A DNA stretch of 64,000 bases from contig NZ_KB900609.1 in NCBI RefSeq assembly GCF_000379105.1, positions 2,142,826 to 2,206,825 of the forward strand. Reading direction: 5' to 3'. Below the pieces are notes generated by a model. It had not been told where the DNA came from and ran no database searches. It worked only from the letters and a program-made list of their open reading frames with translations. Positions 37,912 to 46,686 of this stretch are shown in pieces; positions within the stretch are counted from its first letter, which is position 1; the number at the start of each line of letters is the position of its first letter. Source of the DNA: Methylobacterium sp. WSM2598. GTDB lineage: Bacteria > Pseudomonadota > Alphaproteobacteria > Rhizobiales > Beijerinckiaceae. The position numbers and the translations under genes are program-made.

Positions 37912-38661
37912 TTGCTTCTGTCCGACAAGGTGTGCCTGATCACGGGCGCCGCTTCGCTGCGCGGCATCGGCCGCGCCACCGCCCGCCTCTTCGCCGAGCA
38001 GGGCGGGCGGGTGGTCGTCCTCGACCTCGACGCGGGCCAGGCGGAGGAGGCGGCCCGGGCCATCGGCGCCGGCCATCTCGGCCTCGCCTGCGACGTCACC
38101 GACCGGAAGGCCTGCCAGGCCGCCGCCGACGAGGCGGTCGCCCGCCTCGGCCGCATCGACGTCCTCGTCAACAACGCCGGCATCACCCAGCCGCTCAGGA
38201 TCATGGACATCGCGCCGGAGAACTACGACGCGGTGACCGACGTGAACCTGCGCGGCACGCTCTACATGAGCCAGGCGGTGATCCCGCAGATGCGGGCGCA
38301 GAAGTCCGGCTCGATCGTGTGCATGTCGTCGGTCTCGGCCCAGCGCGGCGGGGGCATCTTCGGCGGGCCGCATTACAGCGCCGCCAAGGGCGGCGTGCTC
38401 GGCCTGTGCAAGGCGATGGCGCGCGAACTCGGCCCCGACGGCATCCGCGCCAACGCGGTCACGCCCGGCCTGATCCAGACCGACATCACCGGCGGCAAGC
38501 TCACGGACGAGCTCAAGGCCGAGATCGTCAAGGGCATCCCGCTCGCCCGCCTCGGCGTGGCCGAGGACGTCGCCAAGGCCTGCCTGTTCCTCGCCTCGGA
38601 CCTCTCCGCGTACACCACCGGCGCGGTGATCGACGTCAACGGCGGCATGCTGATCCACTGA
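37912..38661 (+). CDS. Short-chain dehydrogenase/reductase
   Basis: 249 residues if begun at the TTG at 37912, which has GGGAGGG at the right distance. Classical SDR: nucleotide motif TGAASLRGIGRA (~11-22), NNAG (87-90), catalytic Ser140, Tyr155 and Lys159 in HYSAAKGG. Asp38/Asp40 at the end of strand 2 (VVLDLD) favours NAD over NADP. First gene of the cluster; probably oxidises a polyol or sugar to a ketone or lactone for the transketolase steps. Confidence 0.88.
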   Translation: MLLSDKVCLITGAASLRGIGRATARLFAEQGGRVVVLDLDAGQAEEAARAIGAGHLGLACDVTDRKACQAAADEAVARLGRIDVLVNNAGITQPLRIMDIAPENYDAVTDVNLRGTLYMSQAVIPQMRAQKSGSIVCMSSVSAQRGGGIFGGPHYSAAKGGVLGLCKAMARELGPDGIRANAVTPGLIQTDITGGKLTDELKAEIVKGIPLARLGVAEDVAKACLFLASDLSAYTTGAVIDVNGGMLIH

Positions 38662-38672
38662 CGGAGGAATCC

Positions 38673-39533
38673 ATGTCACCGGCACACGCCACCGCGGCGC
38701 GCGAGCGCTCGAACGTCTTGCTGCCCGAGCGGGCCTACCGCATCCGCCGCAACGCCCTGCGCATGGGCGAGGTCCAGGGCCAGGGCTACATCGCCCAGGC
38801 CCTCGGCATCGCGGACGTGCTCGCGGTCGCGTATTTCCACGCCATGACCTACCGGCCCGAGGACCCCGAATGGGAGGGCCGCGACCGCTTCCTGCTCTCG
38901 ATCGGCCACTACGCCATCGCGCTCTACGCGGCCCTGATCGAGGCCGGGATCCTCCCGGAGGACGAGCTCGAGACCTATGGCTGCGACGACAGCCGCCTGC
39001 CGATGTCCGCCATGGCCGCCTACACGCCCGGCATGGAGATCACCGGCGGCTCGCTCGGCCACGGGCTCGGCATCGCGGTCGGCTTCGCGCTCGGGCTGAA
39101 GCGCAAGGGTTCGAAGAACTTCGTCTACAACCTGTTCTCCGACGGCGAACTCGACGAGGGCTCGACCTGGGAGGCCGCGATGTCGGCCGCCTCGTTCGGG
39201 CTCGACAACCTGATCGGCCTCGTCGACGTGAACGGCATGCAGGCGGACGGCCCGTCCCGGGGCGTCCTCAACTTCGAGCCGCTGGCGCCGAAATTCGAGG
39301 CCTTCGGCTGGTTCGTGCAGCGGGTCGACGGGAACGACATCGCGGCCCTGGTGGCGGCCTTCGACGCCGCCAAGGCCCATCCGGAGCCGAGGCCCCGGAT
39401 CATCATCTGCGACACGACCATGGCCAAGGGCGTGCCGTTCCTGGAGGCGCGCGAGCGCAACCATTTCCTGCGCGTCGAGCCGGCCGAGTGGAGCCAGGCG
39501 CTCGCGGTGCTGGCCGAGGGGAGGGCGGAATGA
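38673..39533 (+). CDS. Transketolase, N-terminal subunit (split type)
   Basis: 286 residues, the thiamine-diphosphate-binding half. Marks: QGYIAQALGIADVLAV, GGSLGHGLGIAVGFALG and the cofactor motif SDGELDEGSTWEA ... LVDVNGMQADG. The usual GDG is SDG here and the pairing NN is VN, a variant seen in split transketolases. Ribosome site GGAGGAAT. The C-terminal partner gene overlaps by four bases (ATGA), so the two are made together. Split transketolases move two-carbon units between ketoses and aldoses, including apulose-4-phosphate and sulfosugars in known cases; substrate here unknown. Confidence 0.9.
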   Translation: MSPAHATAARERSNVLLPERAYRIRRNALRMGEVQGQGYIAQALGIADVLAVAYFHAMTYRPEDPEWEGRDRFLLSIGHYAIALYAALIEAGILPEDELETYGCDDSRLPMSAMAAYTPGMEITGGSLGHGLGIAVGFALGLKRKGSKNFVYNLFSDGELDEGSTWEAAMSAASFGLDNLIGLVDVNGMQADGPSRGVLNFEPLAPKFEAFGWFVQRVDGNDIAALVAAFDAAKAHPEPRPRIIICDTTMAKGVPFLEARERNHFLRVEPAEWSQALAVLAEGRAE

Positions 39534-40558
39534 GGCGATCCAAGTACGAGCGGCCGACCCACCTGCTGCAGGGCGGGCCCCGGCTCACCACCTCGGCGAT
39601 GATCGCCTCGCTGGCGGCGCCGGGGCAGCGCACCAGGGCGGCGCCGTTCGGGCACGCGCTGGCGCGGCTCGCCGCCGAGCGGCCCGACATCGTCGGCCTC
39701 AGCGCGGACCTGAGCAAGTACACCGACCTGCACATCTTCGCGCAGGCCCATCCGGACCGCTTCTACCAGATGGGCATGGCCGAGCAGCTGCTGTTCAGCG
39801 CGGCGGCGGGCCTCGCCCGCGAGGGCTTCACGCCCTTCGCCACGACCTACGCGGTGTTCGCGGCGCGGCGGGCCTACGACTTCATCTGCCTCGCGATCGC
39901 CGAGGAGAACCTCAACGTCAAGATCGCCTGCGCCCTGCCGGGCCTGACCACGGGCTACGGCCCGAGCCACCAGGCGACCGAGGACCTCGCGATCTTCCGC
40001 GGCCTGCCGAACCTCACCATCATCGATCCCTGCGACGCGCACGAGATCGAGCAGGTGGTGCCCGCCATGGCGGCCCACCAGGGCCCGGTCTATCTCCGGC
40101 TCCTGCGGGGCAACGTGCCGCTCCTGCTCGACGAGTACGGCTACCGGTTCGAACTCGGCAAGGCCAAGACGATCCGGGACGGGCGGGACGTGCTGGTCAT
40201 CGCGAGCGGCCTGATGACCATGCGGGCGCTGGAGGCGGCCGACGCCCTCTCGGACGACGGCGTCGATGTCGGGGTGCTGCACGTGCCGACGATCAAGCCC
40301 CTCGACGAGGAGACGATCCTGCGCGAGGCGGGCCGCGGCGGCCGGCTCGTGGTGGTGGCCGAGAACCACACGGTGATCGGCGGCCTCGGTGAGGCGGTGG
40401 CGGGCCTGCTGATGCGCGGCGGCACGCGCGTCGAGCGCGGCTTCCGCCAGATCGGGCTTCCCGACGAGTTCCTCGACGCGGGCGCGCTCCCCACCCTCCA
40501 CGACCGCTACGGCCTCTCGACCGCCGCGATGGTGCGGAGCATCCGCGCATGGCTCTGA
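39530..40558 (+). CDS. Transketolase, C-terminal subunit (split type)
   Basis: 342 residues, with the pyrimidine-binding domain and C-terminal domain. The catalytic Glu is in QMGMAEQLL; TTGYGPSHQATEDLAIF and IDPCDAHEIEQ are family-typical. The start overlaps the preceding gene (ATGA). N-terminal ~30 residues (RSKYERPTHLLQGGPR) extend beyond the usual domain. With the N-terminal chain it forms the active heterotetramer. It also overlaps the next gene by ten bases. Confidence 0.9.
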   Translation: MRRSKYERPTHLLQGGPRLTTSAMIASLAAPGQRTRAAPFGHALARLAAERPDIVGLSADLSKYTDLHIFAQAHPDRFYQMGMAEQLLFSAAAGLAREGFTPFATTYAVFAARRAYDFICLAIAEENLNVKIACALPGLTTGYGPSHQATEDLAIFRGLPNLTIIDPCDAHEIEQVVPAMAAHQGPVYLRLLRGNVPLLLDEYGYRFELGKAKTIRDGRDVLVIASGLMTMRALEAADALSDDGVDVGVLHVPTIKPLDEETILREAGRGGRLVVVAENHTVIGGLGEAVAGLLMRGGTRVERGFRQIGLPDEFLDAGALPTLHDRYGLSTAAMVRSIRAWL

Positions 40559-41448
40559 CGCCGGTCGCCTTCGTGGGCCTCGGCGCCATGGGCCTGCCGA
40601 TGGCGCAGAACCTCGTCGCCAAGGGCTTCCCGGTCCGCGGCTACGACGTCCGGCCCGAGAGCCGGGCCGCCCTGGCGCGGGCCGGCGGCGAGGCGGCCGA
40701 CACGCTGCGCGCCGCCGCCGCCGGCGCCGGCGCCCTCGTCCTGATGGTGGTGAACGCCGCCCAGGCCGAGGCCGTGCTCTTCGGCGGGGGCGCCCCGGCC
40801 GAGGGCGCGCTGGAGGTCCTCGCCCCCGACGCGGCCGTGATCCTGATGGCGACCTGCCCGCCGCAGGCCGTCGAGGGCCTCGCCGCGCGGGTCGCGGCGG
40901 CCGGCCGCCGCTTCGTCGACGCGCCCGTCTCGGGCGGGGTGGTCGGCGCCGAGGCCGGCAGCCTCACGGTGATGGCGGCGGCCCCCGCGGAGGTGTTCGG
41001 CGCGGTCCGGCCGCTGCTCGACGCGGTCGGCGCGCGGATCTTCCACGTCGGCACGCGGCCCGGCCAGGGCGCGACCGTGAAGGCGGTGAACCAGCTCCTG
41101 TGCGGCGTGCACATCGCGGCCGCCGCCGAGGCGCTGTCACTGGCCGAGCGGGTCGGGGTGGACCTGCCGGTCGTGCTGGAGATCCTCTCCGGCTCCTCGG
41201 CCGCGAGCTGGATGCTGCGCGACCGCGGGCCGCGCATGCTGGAGGAGGCGCCCCGCGTCACCAGCGCGGTCGACATCTTCGTGAAGGATCTCGGCATCGT
41301 GCTGGAGGCCGGCCGCGACCAGAAGGCGGCTCTGCCCCTCGCGAGCCTCGCCCACCAGCTCTTCCTCGCCGCCTCCGGCCGCGGCGAGGGCGCGGCCGAC
41401 GACAGCCAGGTGATCGGGTCCTACCGGGCGCTGAACGGCACGGGATAG
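40549..41448 (+). CDS. NAD(P)-dependent beta-hydroxyacid dehydrogenase (LtnD/GarR-like)
   Basis: 299 residues. N-terminal GLGAMGLPMAQNL (~10-22) cofactor motif, substrate-binding DAPVSGGVVGAEAGSLTVM (~124-142) and catalytic Lys178 in GQGATVKAVNQLL, all hallmarks of the 3-hydroxyisobutyrate dehydrogenase family. Length and the C-terminal VDIFVKDLGIVLEAGRD suit the L-threonate dehydrogenase (LtnD) branch or tartronate-semialdehyde reductases. Overlaps the transketolase gene by ten bases. It likely handles a sugar acid in the same pathway. Confidence 0.85.
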   Translation: MALTPVAFVGLGAMGLPMAQNLVAKGFPVRGYDVRPESRAALARAGGEAADTLRAAAAGAGALVLMVVNAAQAEAVLFGGGAPAEGALEVLAPDAAVILMATCPPQAVEGLAARVAAAGRRFVDAPVSGGVVGAEAGSLTVMAAAPAEVFGAVRPLLDAVGARIFHVGTRPGQGATVKAVNQLLCGVHIAAAAEALSLAERVGVDLPVVLEILSGSSAASWMLRDRGPRMLEEAPRVTSAVDIFVKDLGIVLEAGRDQKAALPLASLAHQLFLAASGRGEGAADDSQVIGSYRALNGTG

Positions 41449-41575
41449 GGCGGGCCCGTCCCCGCCCGAGGGCCAGCGGATCCGGCCCCGCGTGCGGCTC
41501 CCATCCCACTCGACCAGGACAACACCGCCGGACGAACCGGCGCTTCGCAATCAATGGAAATCCAGGGAGAACGCC

Positions 41576-42589
41576 ATGTCGACGACCCTCTCGCGCCGCA
41601 CGCTCCTCGCCGGCGCCGCCAGCATCCCCCTCGTCACCGTCCTGCGCCGGCCCGCCAACGCGGCCGAGTTCGAGTACAAGCTCGCCACCGGCCAGGACCC
41701 GACCCACCCGGTCAACATCCGCGCGCAGGAGGCCCTCAACCGCATCCGCGAGGCCTCGAACGGGCGACTCGACATCAAGCTCTTCCCGGCCAACCAGCTC
41801 GGCTCCGACACCGACCTGCTCTCGCAGGTCCGCAACGGCAGCGTCGAGTTCTTCAACCTCTCGACCTCGATCCTCGCCACCTTCGTGGCCGCCGCGAGCC
41901 TTCCCAATACCGGCTTCGCCTTCAAGGACTACACCGCCGTCTGGGCGGCGATGGACGGCGGGCTCGGCGCCTACATCCGCGACCAGATCGCCAAGACGCC
42001 GATCCAGGCCGTCTCGAAGGTCTGGGACAACGGCTTCCGCCACATCACCTCCTCGACCCGCGAGATCCGCACCCCCGAGGACCTCAAGGGCTTCAAGATC
42101 CGGGTGCCCCCGGCCCCGATGCTGACCTCCCTGTTCAAGGCCCTCGATGCGGGTGCCGCTCCCCTGAACTTCAACGAACTCTACTCCGCCCTGCAGACCA
42201 AGATCTTCGAGGGTCAGGAGAACCCGCTCGCCATCACGGCGACGACGCGCCTCTACGAGGTGCAGAAATCCTGCAGCCTCACCGGCCACGTCTGGGACGG
42301 CTACTGGATCCTCGGCAACAAGCGCGCGGTCCAGCGCCTGCCCGAGGACCTGCGCGCCCTCGTCACCCGCGAACTCGACAAGTCCGCCGACGATCAGCGC
42401 GCCGACATCCTCCGCCTCAACACCACGCTGCGCCAGGACCTCACCGCCAAGGGCATCACCTTCATCGAGGTCGACCGCGAGCCTTTCCGCGATGCGCTCG
42501 GCCGCACGACCTTCTACAAGGACTGGCGCGCCAAGTTCGGCGACGCGGCCTGGGGTCACCTGGAAGCCGTGTCCGGAAAGCTGGCCTGA
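41576..42589 (+). CDS. TRAP transporter substrate-binding protein (DctP family)
   Basis: 337 residues. Starts with a Tat-type signal (LSRRTLLAGAASIPLV) ending at NAA. DctP features: NRIREASNGRLDIKLFPANQLGSD and the RVPPAPMLTSLFKALDAGA segment holding the carboxylate-binding Arg. It delivers a small organic acid or polyol to the membrane subunit encoded 12 bases downstream. Ribosome site CCAGGGAGA. Expected ligand is anionic because of the conserved Arg. Confidence 0.9.
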   Translation: MSTTLSRRTLLAGAASIPLVTVLRRPANAAEFEYKLATGQDPTHPVNIRAQEALNRIREASNGRLDIKLFPANQLGSDTDLLSQVRNGSVEFFNLSTSILATFVAAASLPNTGFAFKDYTAVWAAMDGGLGAYIRDQIAKTPIQAVSKVWDNGFRHITSSTREIRTPEDLKGFKIRVPPAPMLTSLFKALDAGAAPLNFNELYSALQTKIFEGQENPLAITATTRLYEVQKSCSLTGHVWDGYWILGNKRAVQRLPEDLRALVTRELDKSADDQRADILRLNTTLRQDLTAKGITFIEVDREPFRDALGRTTFYKDWRAKFGDAAWGHLEAVSGKLA

Positions 42590-42601
42590 GGGAGGAGACG
42601 C

Positions 42602-44482
42602 ATGCATCTCGAACTCGCGGATGAGTCGCCGGTCGCACCGGCGCTCACCGGCCGCCGGGCCCGGCTGAGATGGCTCGACGACACGCTCGGCCTGCTGATC
42701 GAGCTGCCCGCGGCGCTCCTGGTCGTCCTGGAGATCGTGGTCCTGGGCTCGGGCGTGGTGAGCCGCTACGTCTTCCACCAGCCGATCGTGTGGGCGGACG
42801 AACTCGCCTCGATCCTGTTCCTCTGGCTCGCCATGCTGGGCTCGGTGGTCGCCTACCGGCGCTCCGAGCACATGCGCATGACCGCCGTCGTCAGCCTCGC
42901 CTCCCCGAAGGTGCGCGCCTTCCTGGACGCGCTCTCGCTCGCCGCCGGCCTCGTCTTCATCGGCATCCTGCTCGAACCCGCCTACGAGTTCGCCAGCGAG
43001 GAGCTCTTCGTCCAGACACCCGCGCTCGAGATCACCAACGCCTGGCGCGCCGCCGCCCTCCCGGTCGGCTTCGTGCTGATGCTCGCCATCGCGGTGCTGC
43101 GCCTCGTCGAGAGCACCGACTGGAAAACCTCCCTCGGCGCCCTCCTGCTCACCGGCGCCGTGGTGGCCGGCCTGTTCTACGCCGAGCCGACCCTGCGCAC
43201 CCTCGGCAACTGGAACCTGCTGATCTTCTTCGTCCTCGGCGTCGGCGCCCTGGTCTTCTCGGGCGTGCCGATCGCCTTCGCGTTCGGGCTGGCCACCTTC
43301 GGCTACCTCACCTTCACCACCCGCGCCCCCTCCATGGTGGTGGTGGGGCGCATGGACGAGGGCATGAGCCACCTCATCCTGCTCGCCGTGCCGCTCTTCG
43401 TCTTCCTGGGCCTGCTGATCGAGATGACCGGCATGGCCAAGGCCATGGTCGGCTTCCTCGCCGCGCTGCTCGGCCACGTGCGCGGCGGCCTGCACTACGT
43501 GCTCGTCGGCGCGATGTACCTCGTCTCGGGCATCTCAGGCTCCAAGGCCGCCGACATGGCCGCGGTCGCCCCGGTGCTGTTTCCCGAGATGAAGGCGCGC
43601 GGCGCCAAGGAGGGCGATCTCGTGGCGCTGCTCGCCGCCACCGGCGCCCAGACCGAGACCATCCCGCCCTCGCTGGTGCTGATCACCATCGGGTCGGTGA
43701 CGGGCGTGTCGATCACCGCGCTCTTCACGGGCGGCATGCTGCCGGGCGTGGTGCTCGGGATCATGCTGTGCGCGCTGGTCTGGTGGCGCTATCGGGGCGA
43801 GGATCTCAGCCACGTGCGCCGGGCGCGCGGGCGCGAGATCGGCCGCTCGCTGGTGATCGCGCTGCCCGCCCTGGCGCTGCCCTTCGTGATCCGGGCGGCG
43901 GTGGTGGAGGGGGTGGCGACCGCCACCGAGGTCTCGACCATCGGCATCGTCTACGCGATCCTGGCCGGGCTGCTGATCTACCGTCAGTTCGACTGGAGGC
44001 GGCTCTACCCGATGCTGGTCTCGACGGCATCCTTGTCGGGGGCGATCCTCCTAATCATCGGGGCGGCAACCGGGATGGCCTGGGCGCTGACGCAGTCGGG
44101 CTTCTCGCAGAGCCTGGCGGTGATCATGAAGAGCCTGCCCGGCGGGTCGCTGGGCTTCCTGGTGGTCTCGGCGCTGGCCTTCATCGTGCTGGGCTCGGTG
44201 CTGGAGGGGATCCCGGCGATCGTGCTGTTCGGCCCGCTGCTGTTCCCGATCGCCCGGGCGGTGGGGGTGCACGAGGTGCACTACGCCATGGTGGTGATCC
44301 TCGCCATGGGGATCGGGCTGTTCGCGCCGCCCTTCGGGGTGGGCTACTACGCGGCCTGCGCGATCAGCCGGATCCACCCGGACGCGGGCATCCGCCCGAT
44401 CGTCGGCTACATCCTGGCGATGATCCTCGGCCTCGTCGTCGTCATCCTGGTGCCCTGGATCTCGATCGGCTTCCTCGGCTGA
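42602..44482 (+). CDS. TRAP transporter fused DctQ-DctM membrane subunit
   Basis: 626 residues. Residues ~1-185 are the four-helix DctQ part (SRYVFHQPIVWADELASILFLWLAML); residues ~200-626 are the large DctM part with GVPIAFAFGLATFGYL, SGSKAADMAAVAPVLFPEM and GIGLFAPPFGVGYYAACAI. Natural Q-M fusions are a known subtype. It uses sodium or proton gradients to import the ligand of the neighbouring binding protein. Confidence 0.92.
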   Translation: MHLELADESPVAPALTGRRARLRWLDDTLGLLIELPAALLVVLEIVVLGSGVVSRYVFHQPIVWADELASILFLWLAMLGSVVAYRRSEHMRMTAVVSLASPKVRAFLDALSLAAGLVFIGILLEPAYEFASEELFVQTPALEITNAWRAAALPVGFVLMLAIAVLRLVESTDWKTSLGALLLTGAVVAGLFYAEPTLRTLGNWNLLIFFVLGVGALVFSGVPIAFAFGLATFGYLTFTTRAPSMVVVGRMDEGMSHLILLAVPLFVFLGLLIEMTGMAKAMVGFLAALLGHVRGGLHYVLVGAMYLVSGISGSKAADMAAVAPVLFPEMKARGAKEGDLVALLAATGAQTETIPPSLVLITIGSVTGVSITALFTGGMLPGVVLGIMLCALVWWRYRGEDLSHVRRARGREIGRSLVIALPALALPFVIRAAVVEGVATATEVSTIGIVYAILAGLLIYRQFDWRRLYPMLVSTASLSGAILLIIGAATGMAWALTQSGFSQSLAVIMKSLPGGSLGFLVVSALAFIVLGSVLEGIPAIVLFGPLLFPIARAVGVHEVHYAMVVILAMGIGLFAPPFGVGYYAACAISRIHPDAGIRPIVGYILAMILGLVVVILVPWISIGFLG

Positions 44483-44507
44483 GCGTCATTCGCCGAAGCG
44501 GTCATAG

Positions 44508-44535
44508 GCTGTCCGGACGATCACGTCCGGACAGC
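44508..44535. repeat. Inverted repeat, second copy of the 8529 element
   Basis: gctgtccggacg and cgtccggacagc flank atca. The same core stands at 8529-8572. It follows the TRAP membrane gene by 25 bases and could also end its transcript. A gatccggttgatccaagcgg segment related to the 21070 repeat follows. Confidence 0.65.
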
Positions 44536-44636
44536 GCATGATCCGGGATCCGGTTGATCCAAGCGGATCACGACCCCGCGCGGCCGCCCCTCCCGGCGGC
44601 CGCGGACGCCCCCGCCTTGCCTGAGAGGACCTCACC

Positions 44637-46616
44637 ATGAATGCCGCGCCGAGCCGCATGGCCGATGCCGTCCGGTTCCTCGCCCTCGACGCCATCGCCC
44701 GGGCCGGGGACGGACATCCGGGCGCGCCGCTCGGCTGCGCCGAGATCGCCACCGCCCTGTTCACCCGGCACCTCGTCTGCAACCCGGACGATCCGGAATG
44801 GCCCAACCGCGACCGCTTCGTGCTGTCGAACGGCCACGGCTCGATGCTCCTCTACGCGGCCCTCCACCTCGCGGGCTACGCTGCGATCTCGATCGAGGCG
44901 ATCCGCGGCTTCCGCGAACTCGGCTCGCCCTGCCACGGCCACCCGGAATACGCGCCCCGTCACGGCATCGAGGCGACGACCGGCCCCCTCGGCCAGGGCA
45001 TCGCCAACGCGGTCGGCATGGCGGTGGCGGAGGCCAAGCTCGCGGCCGAGTTCGGCCCGGATCTCGTCGATCACCGCACCTACGCCCTGGTCGGCGACGG
45101 CTGCCTGCAGGAGGGCATCGCCCACGAGGTCGTCTCGCTCGCCGGCCACCTGCGCCTCGGCAAGCTGACCTTCCTGTGGGACGACAACCGCATCACCGAC
45201 GACGGCAGCACCGACCTGTCGATCTCGGAGGACGTGCGGGCCCGCTTCCGGGCCGCCGACTGGCAGGTGATCGACTGCGACGGCCACGACGTCGAGGCGG
45301 TCTCGGCGGCGCTGCTCCTCGCCAGGGGCGATCCGCGCCCGAGCCTGACCGCCTGCCGCACGGTGATCGGCCGCGGCCTGCCGCGGCTCGAAGGCCAGCG
45401 CGGGGCCCATGGCGGGCGCGTCTTCGAGAGCGACTGCGCGGAGGCCCGCGCCGCCCGCGCCTGGGACCATCCGGCATTCGCGGTGCCCGAGGATGTCGCC
45501 GCCGCCTGGCGGGCCGGGGCGGGGGCGCGCAACCGGGCCGCCTACGCGGCCTGGCAGGCGAGCCGGGCCGCCCTGCCGGAGGCCCGGCGGGCGGAGTTCG
45601 ACCGGAGGATGGCGGGCCGGCTGCCCCCGTCCTGGCGCGAGACGCTGCTCGCCCTCAGGCGGCACTGGTCCGAGACCGCCCCGGAGCGCCCGACCATCGA
45701 GGTGGCGGCCGACATCCTGGCGGCCCTCGCCGAGACCGTGCCGGACCTGTTCAGCGGCGCCCCCGACCTGGAGGGCCCGACGCGCCACAAGCAGCGGCTC
45801 GCCGCCTTCACGGCCACGGAAAGGGCCGGGCGCTACCTGCATTACGGGATCCGCGAGCACGCCATGGGGGCGATGATGAACGGGATGGCGGCCCATCGCG
45901 GGCTGATCCCGGTCGGCGCCACCTACCTGGTCTTCTCCGACTACCTGCGGCCCGCCCTGCGGATGGCGGCGCTGATGGAGCTTCCGGTCATCACGGTCTA
46001 CAGCCACGATTCGATCGGCATCGGCCGCAACGGGCCGACCCACCAGCCGGTGGAGTTCCTGGCCTCGCTCCGGGCGATCCCCAACATGCTGGTGCTGCGC
46101 CCGGCCGACGCCGTCGAGACCGCCGAGGCCTGGGAGATGGCGCTCGCGCATCGGGACGGGCCGACCTCGCTCATCTGCTCCCGCCAGCCGCTGCCGGCCC
46201 TGCGGCGGGAGGCGGGCGCGGAGAACCTGAGCGCGCGGGGCGCCTACCTGCTCGCCCCGGCGACGGGCGGGCGCCGGCGGGTCACCCTGATCGGCACCGG
46301 TTCCGAGGTGGCGGTGGCGCTCGCCGCCCGCGCGGCGCTGCAGGCGGAGGGGATCCCGACCGCCGTGGTGTCGATGCCGTCCTGGGAGGCCTTCGCGGCC
46401 CAGCCGGAAACCTACCGCCGCGAGGTGATCCCCCGCGACACCGTGCGGGTCGCCGTCGAGGCGGCCATCCGGCTCGGGTGGGAGCGCTGGATCGGCGAGG
46501 AGGGCGGTTTCGTCGGGATGACCGGCTTCGGCGCCTCCGGGCCCGGCGAGGAGCTCTTCCGCCACTTCGGCATCACGCCGGAGGCGGTCCTTCGCGAGGT
46601 GCGGGCGCGGCTCTGA
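44637..46616 (+). CDS. tkt: Transketolase, full length
   Basis: 659 residues. N-terminal cofactor half: GHPGAPLGCAEIATALF, GPLGQGIANAVGMAVAE and VGDGCLQEGIAHE..LTFLWDDNRI (GDG..DN). Middle half: catalytic Glu in GIREHAMGA, then HDSIGIGRNGPTHQPVE; C-terminal domain with GTGSEVAVAL. The family exchanges two-carbon units in the pentose phosphate pathway; in methylotrophs relatives can accept formaldehyde (dihydroxyacetone synthase), which is not shown here. It may be a dedicated paralogue of the adjacent catabolic cluster. Confidence 0.92.
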   Translation: MNAAPSRMADAVRFLALDAIARAGDGHPGAPLGCAEIATALFTRHLVCNPDDPEWPNRDRFVLSNGHGSMLLYAALHLAGYAAISIEAIRGFRELGSPCHGHPEYAPRHGIEATTGPLGQGIANAVGMAVAEAKLAAEFGPDLVDHRTYALVGDGCLQEGIAHEVVSLAGHLRLGKLTFLWDDNRITDDGSTDLSISEDVRARFRAADWQVIDCDGHDVEAVSAALLLARGDPRPSLTACRTVIGRGLPRLEGQRGAHGGRVFESDCAEARAARAWDHPAFAVPEDVAAAWRAGAGARNRAAYAAWQASRAALPEARRAEFDRRMAGRLPPSWRETLLALRRHWSETAPERPTIEVAADILAALAETVPDLFSGAPDLEGPTRHKQRLAAFTATERAGRYLHYGIREHAMGAMMNGMAAHRGLIPVGATYLVFSDYLRPALRMAALMELPVITVYSHDSIGIGRNGPTHQPVEFLASLRAIPNMLVLRPADAVETAEAWEMALAHRDGPTSLICSRQPLPALRREAGAENLSARGAYLLAPATGGRRRVTLIGTGSEVAVALAARAALQAEGIPTAVVSMPSWEAFAAQPETYRREVIPRDTVRVAVEAAIRLGWERWIGEEGGFVGMTGFGASGPGEELFRHFGITPEAVLREVRARL

Positions 46617-46686
46617 GCCCGAGCCGCCGAGCCCGCGGCGCGGCATCGGCCTTGCGGGCCGATGGCCCGGGGCGCCGGACGGTGCC

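Noticed and set aside
34638-38672. Upstream part of the long plus-strand frame that ends in the split transketolase gene
   Set aside because: Only the segment from 38673 is coding; the rest is antisense to ispE and the TPR gene or out of frame with the SDR gene.
41448-41475. Hairpin gggcggg / cccgccc after the LtnD-like gene
   Set aside because: Such GC runs are common in this DNA and the cluster appears to continue into the TRAP genes; not convincing as a terminator.
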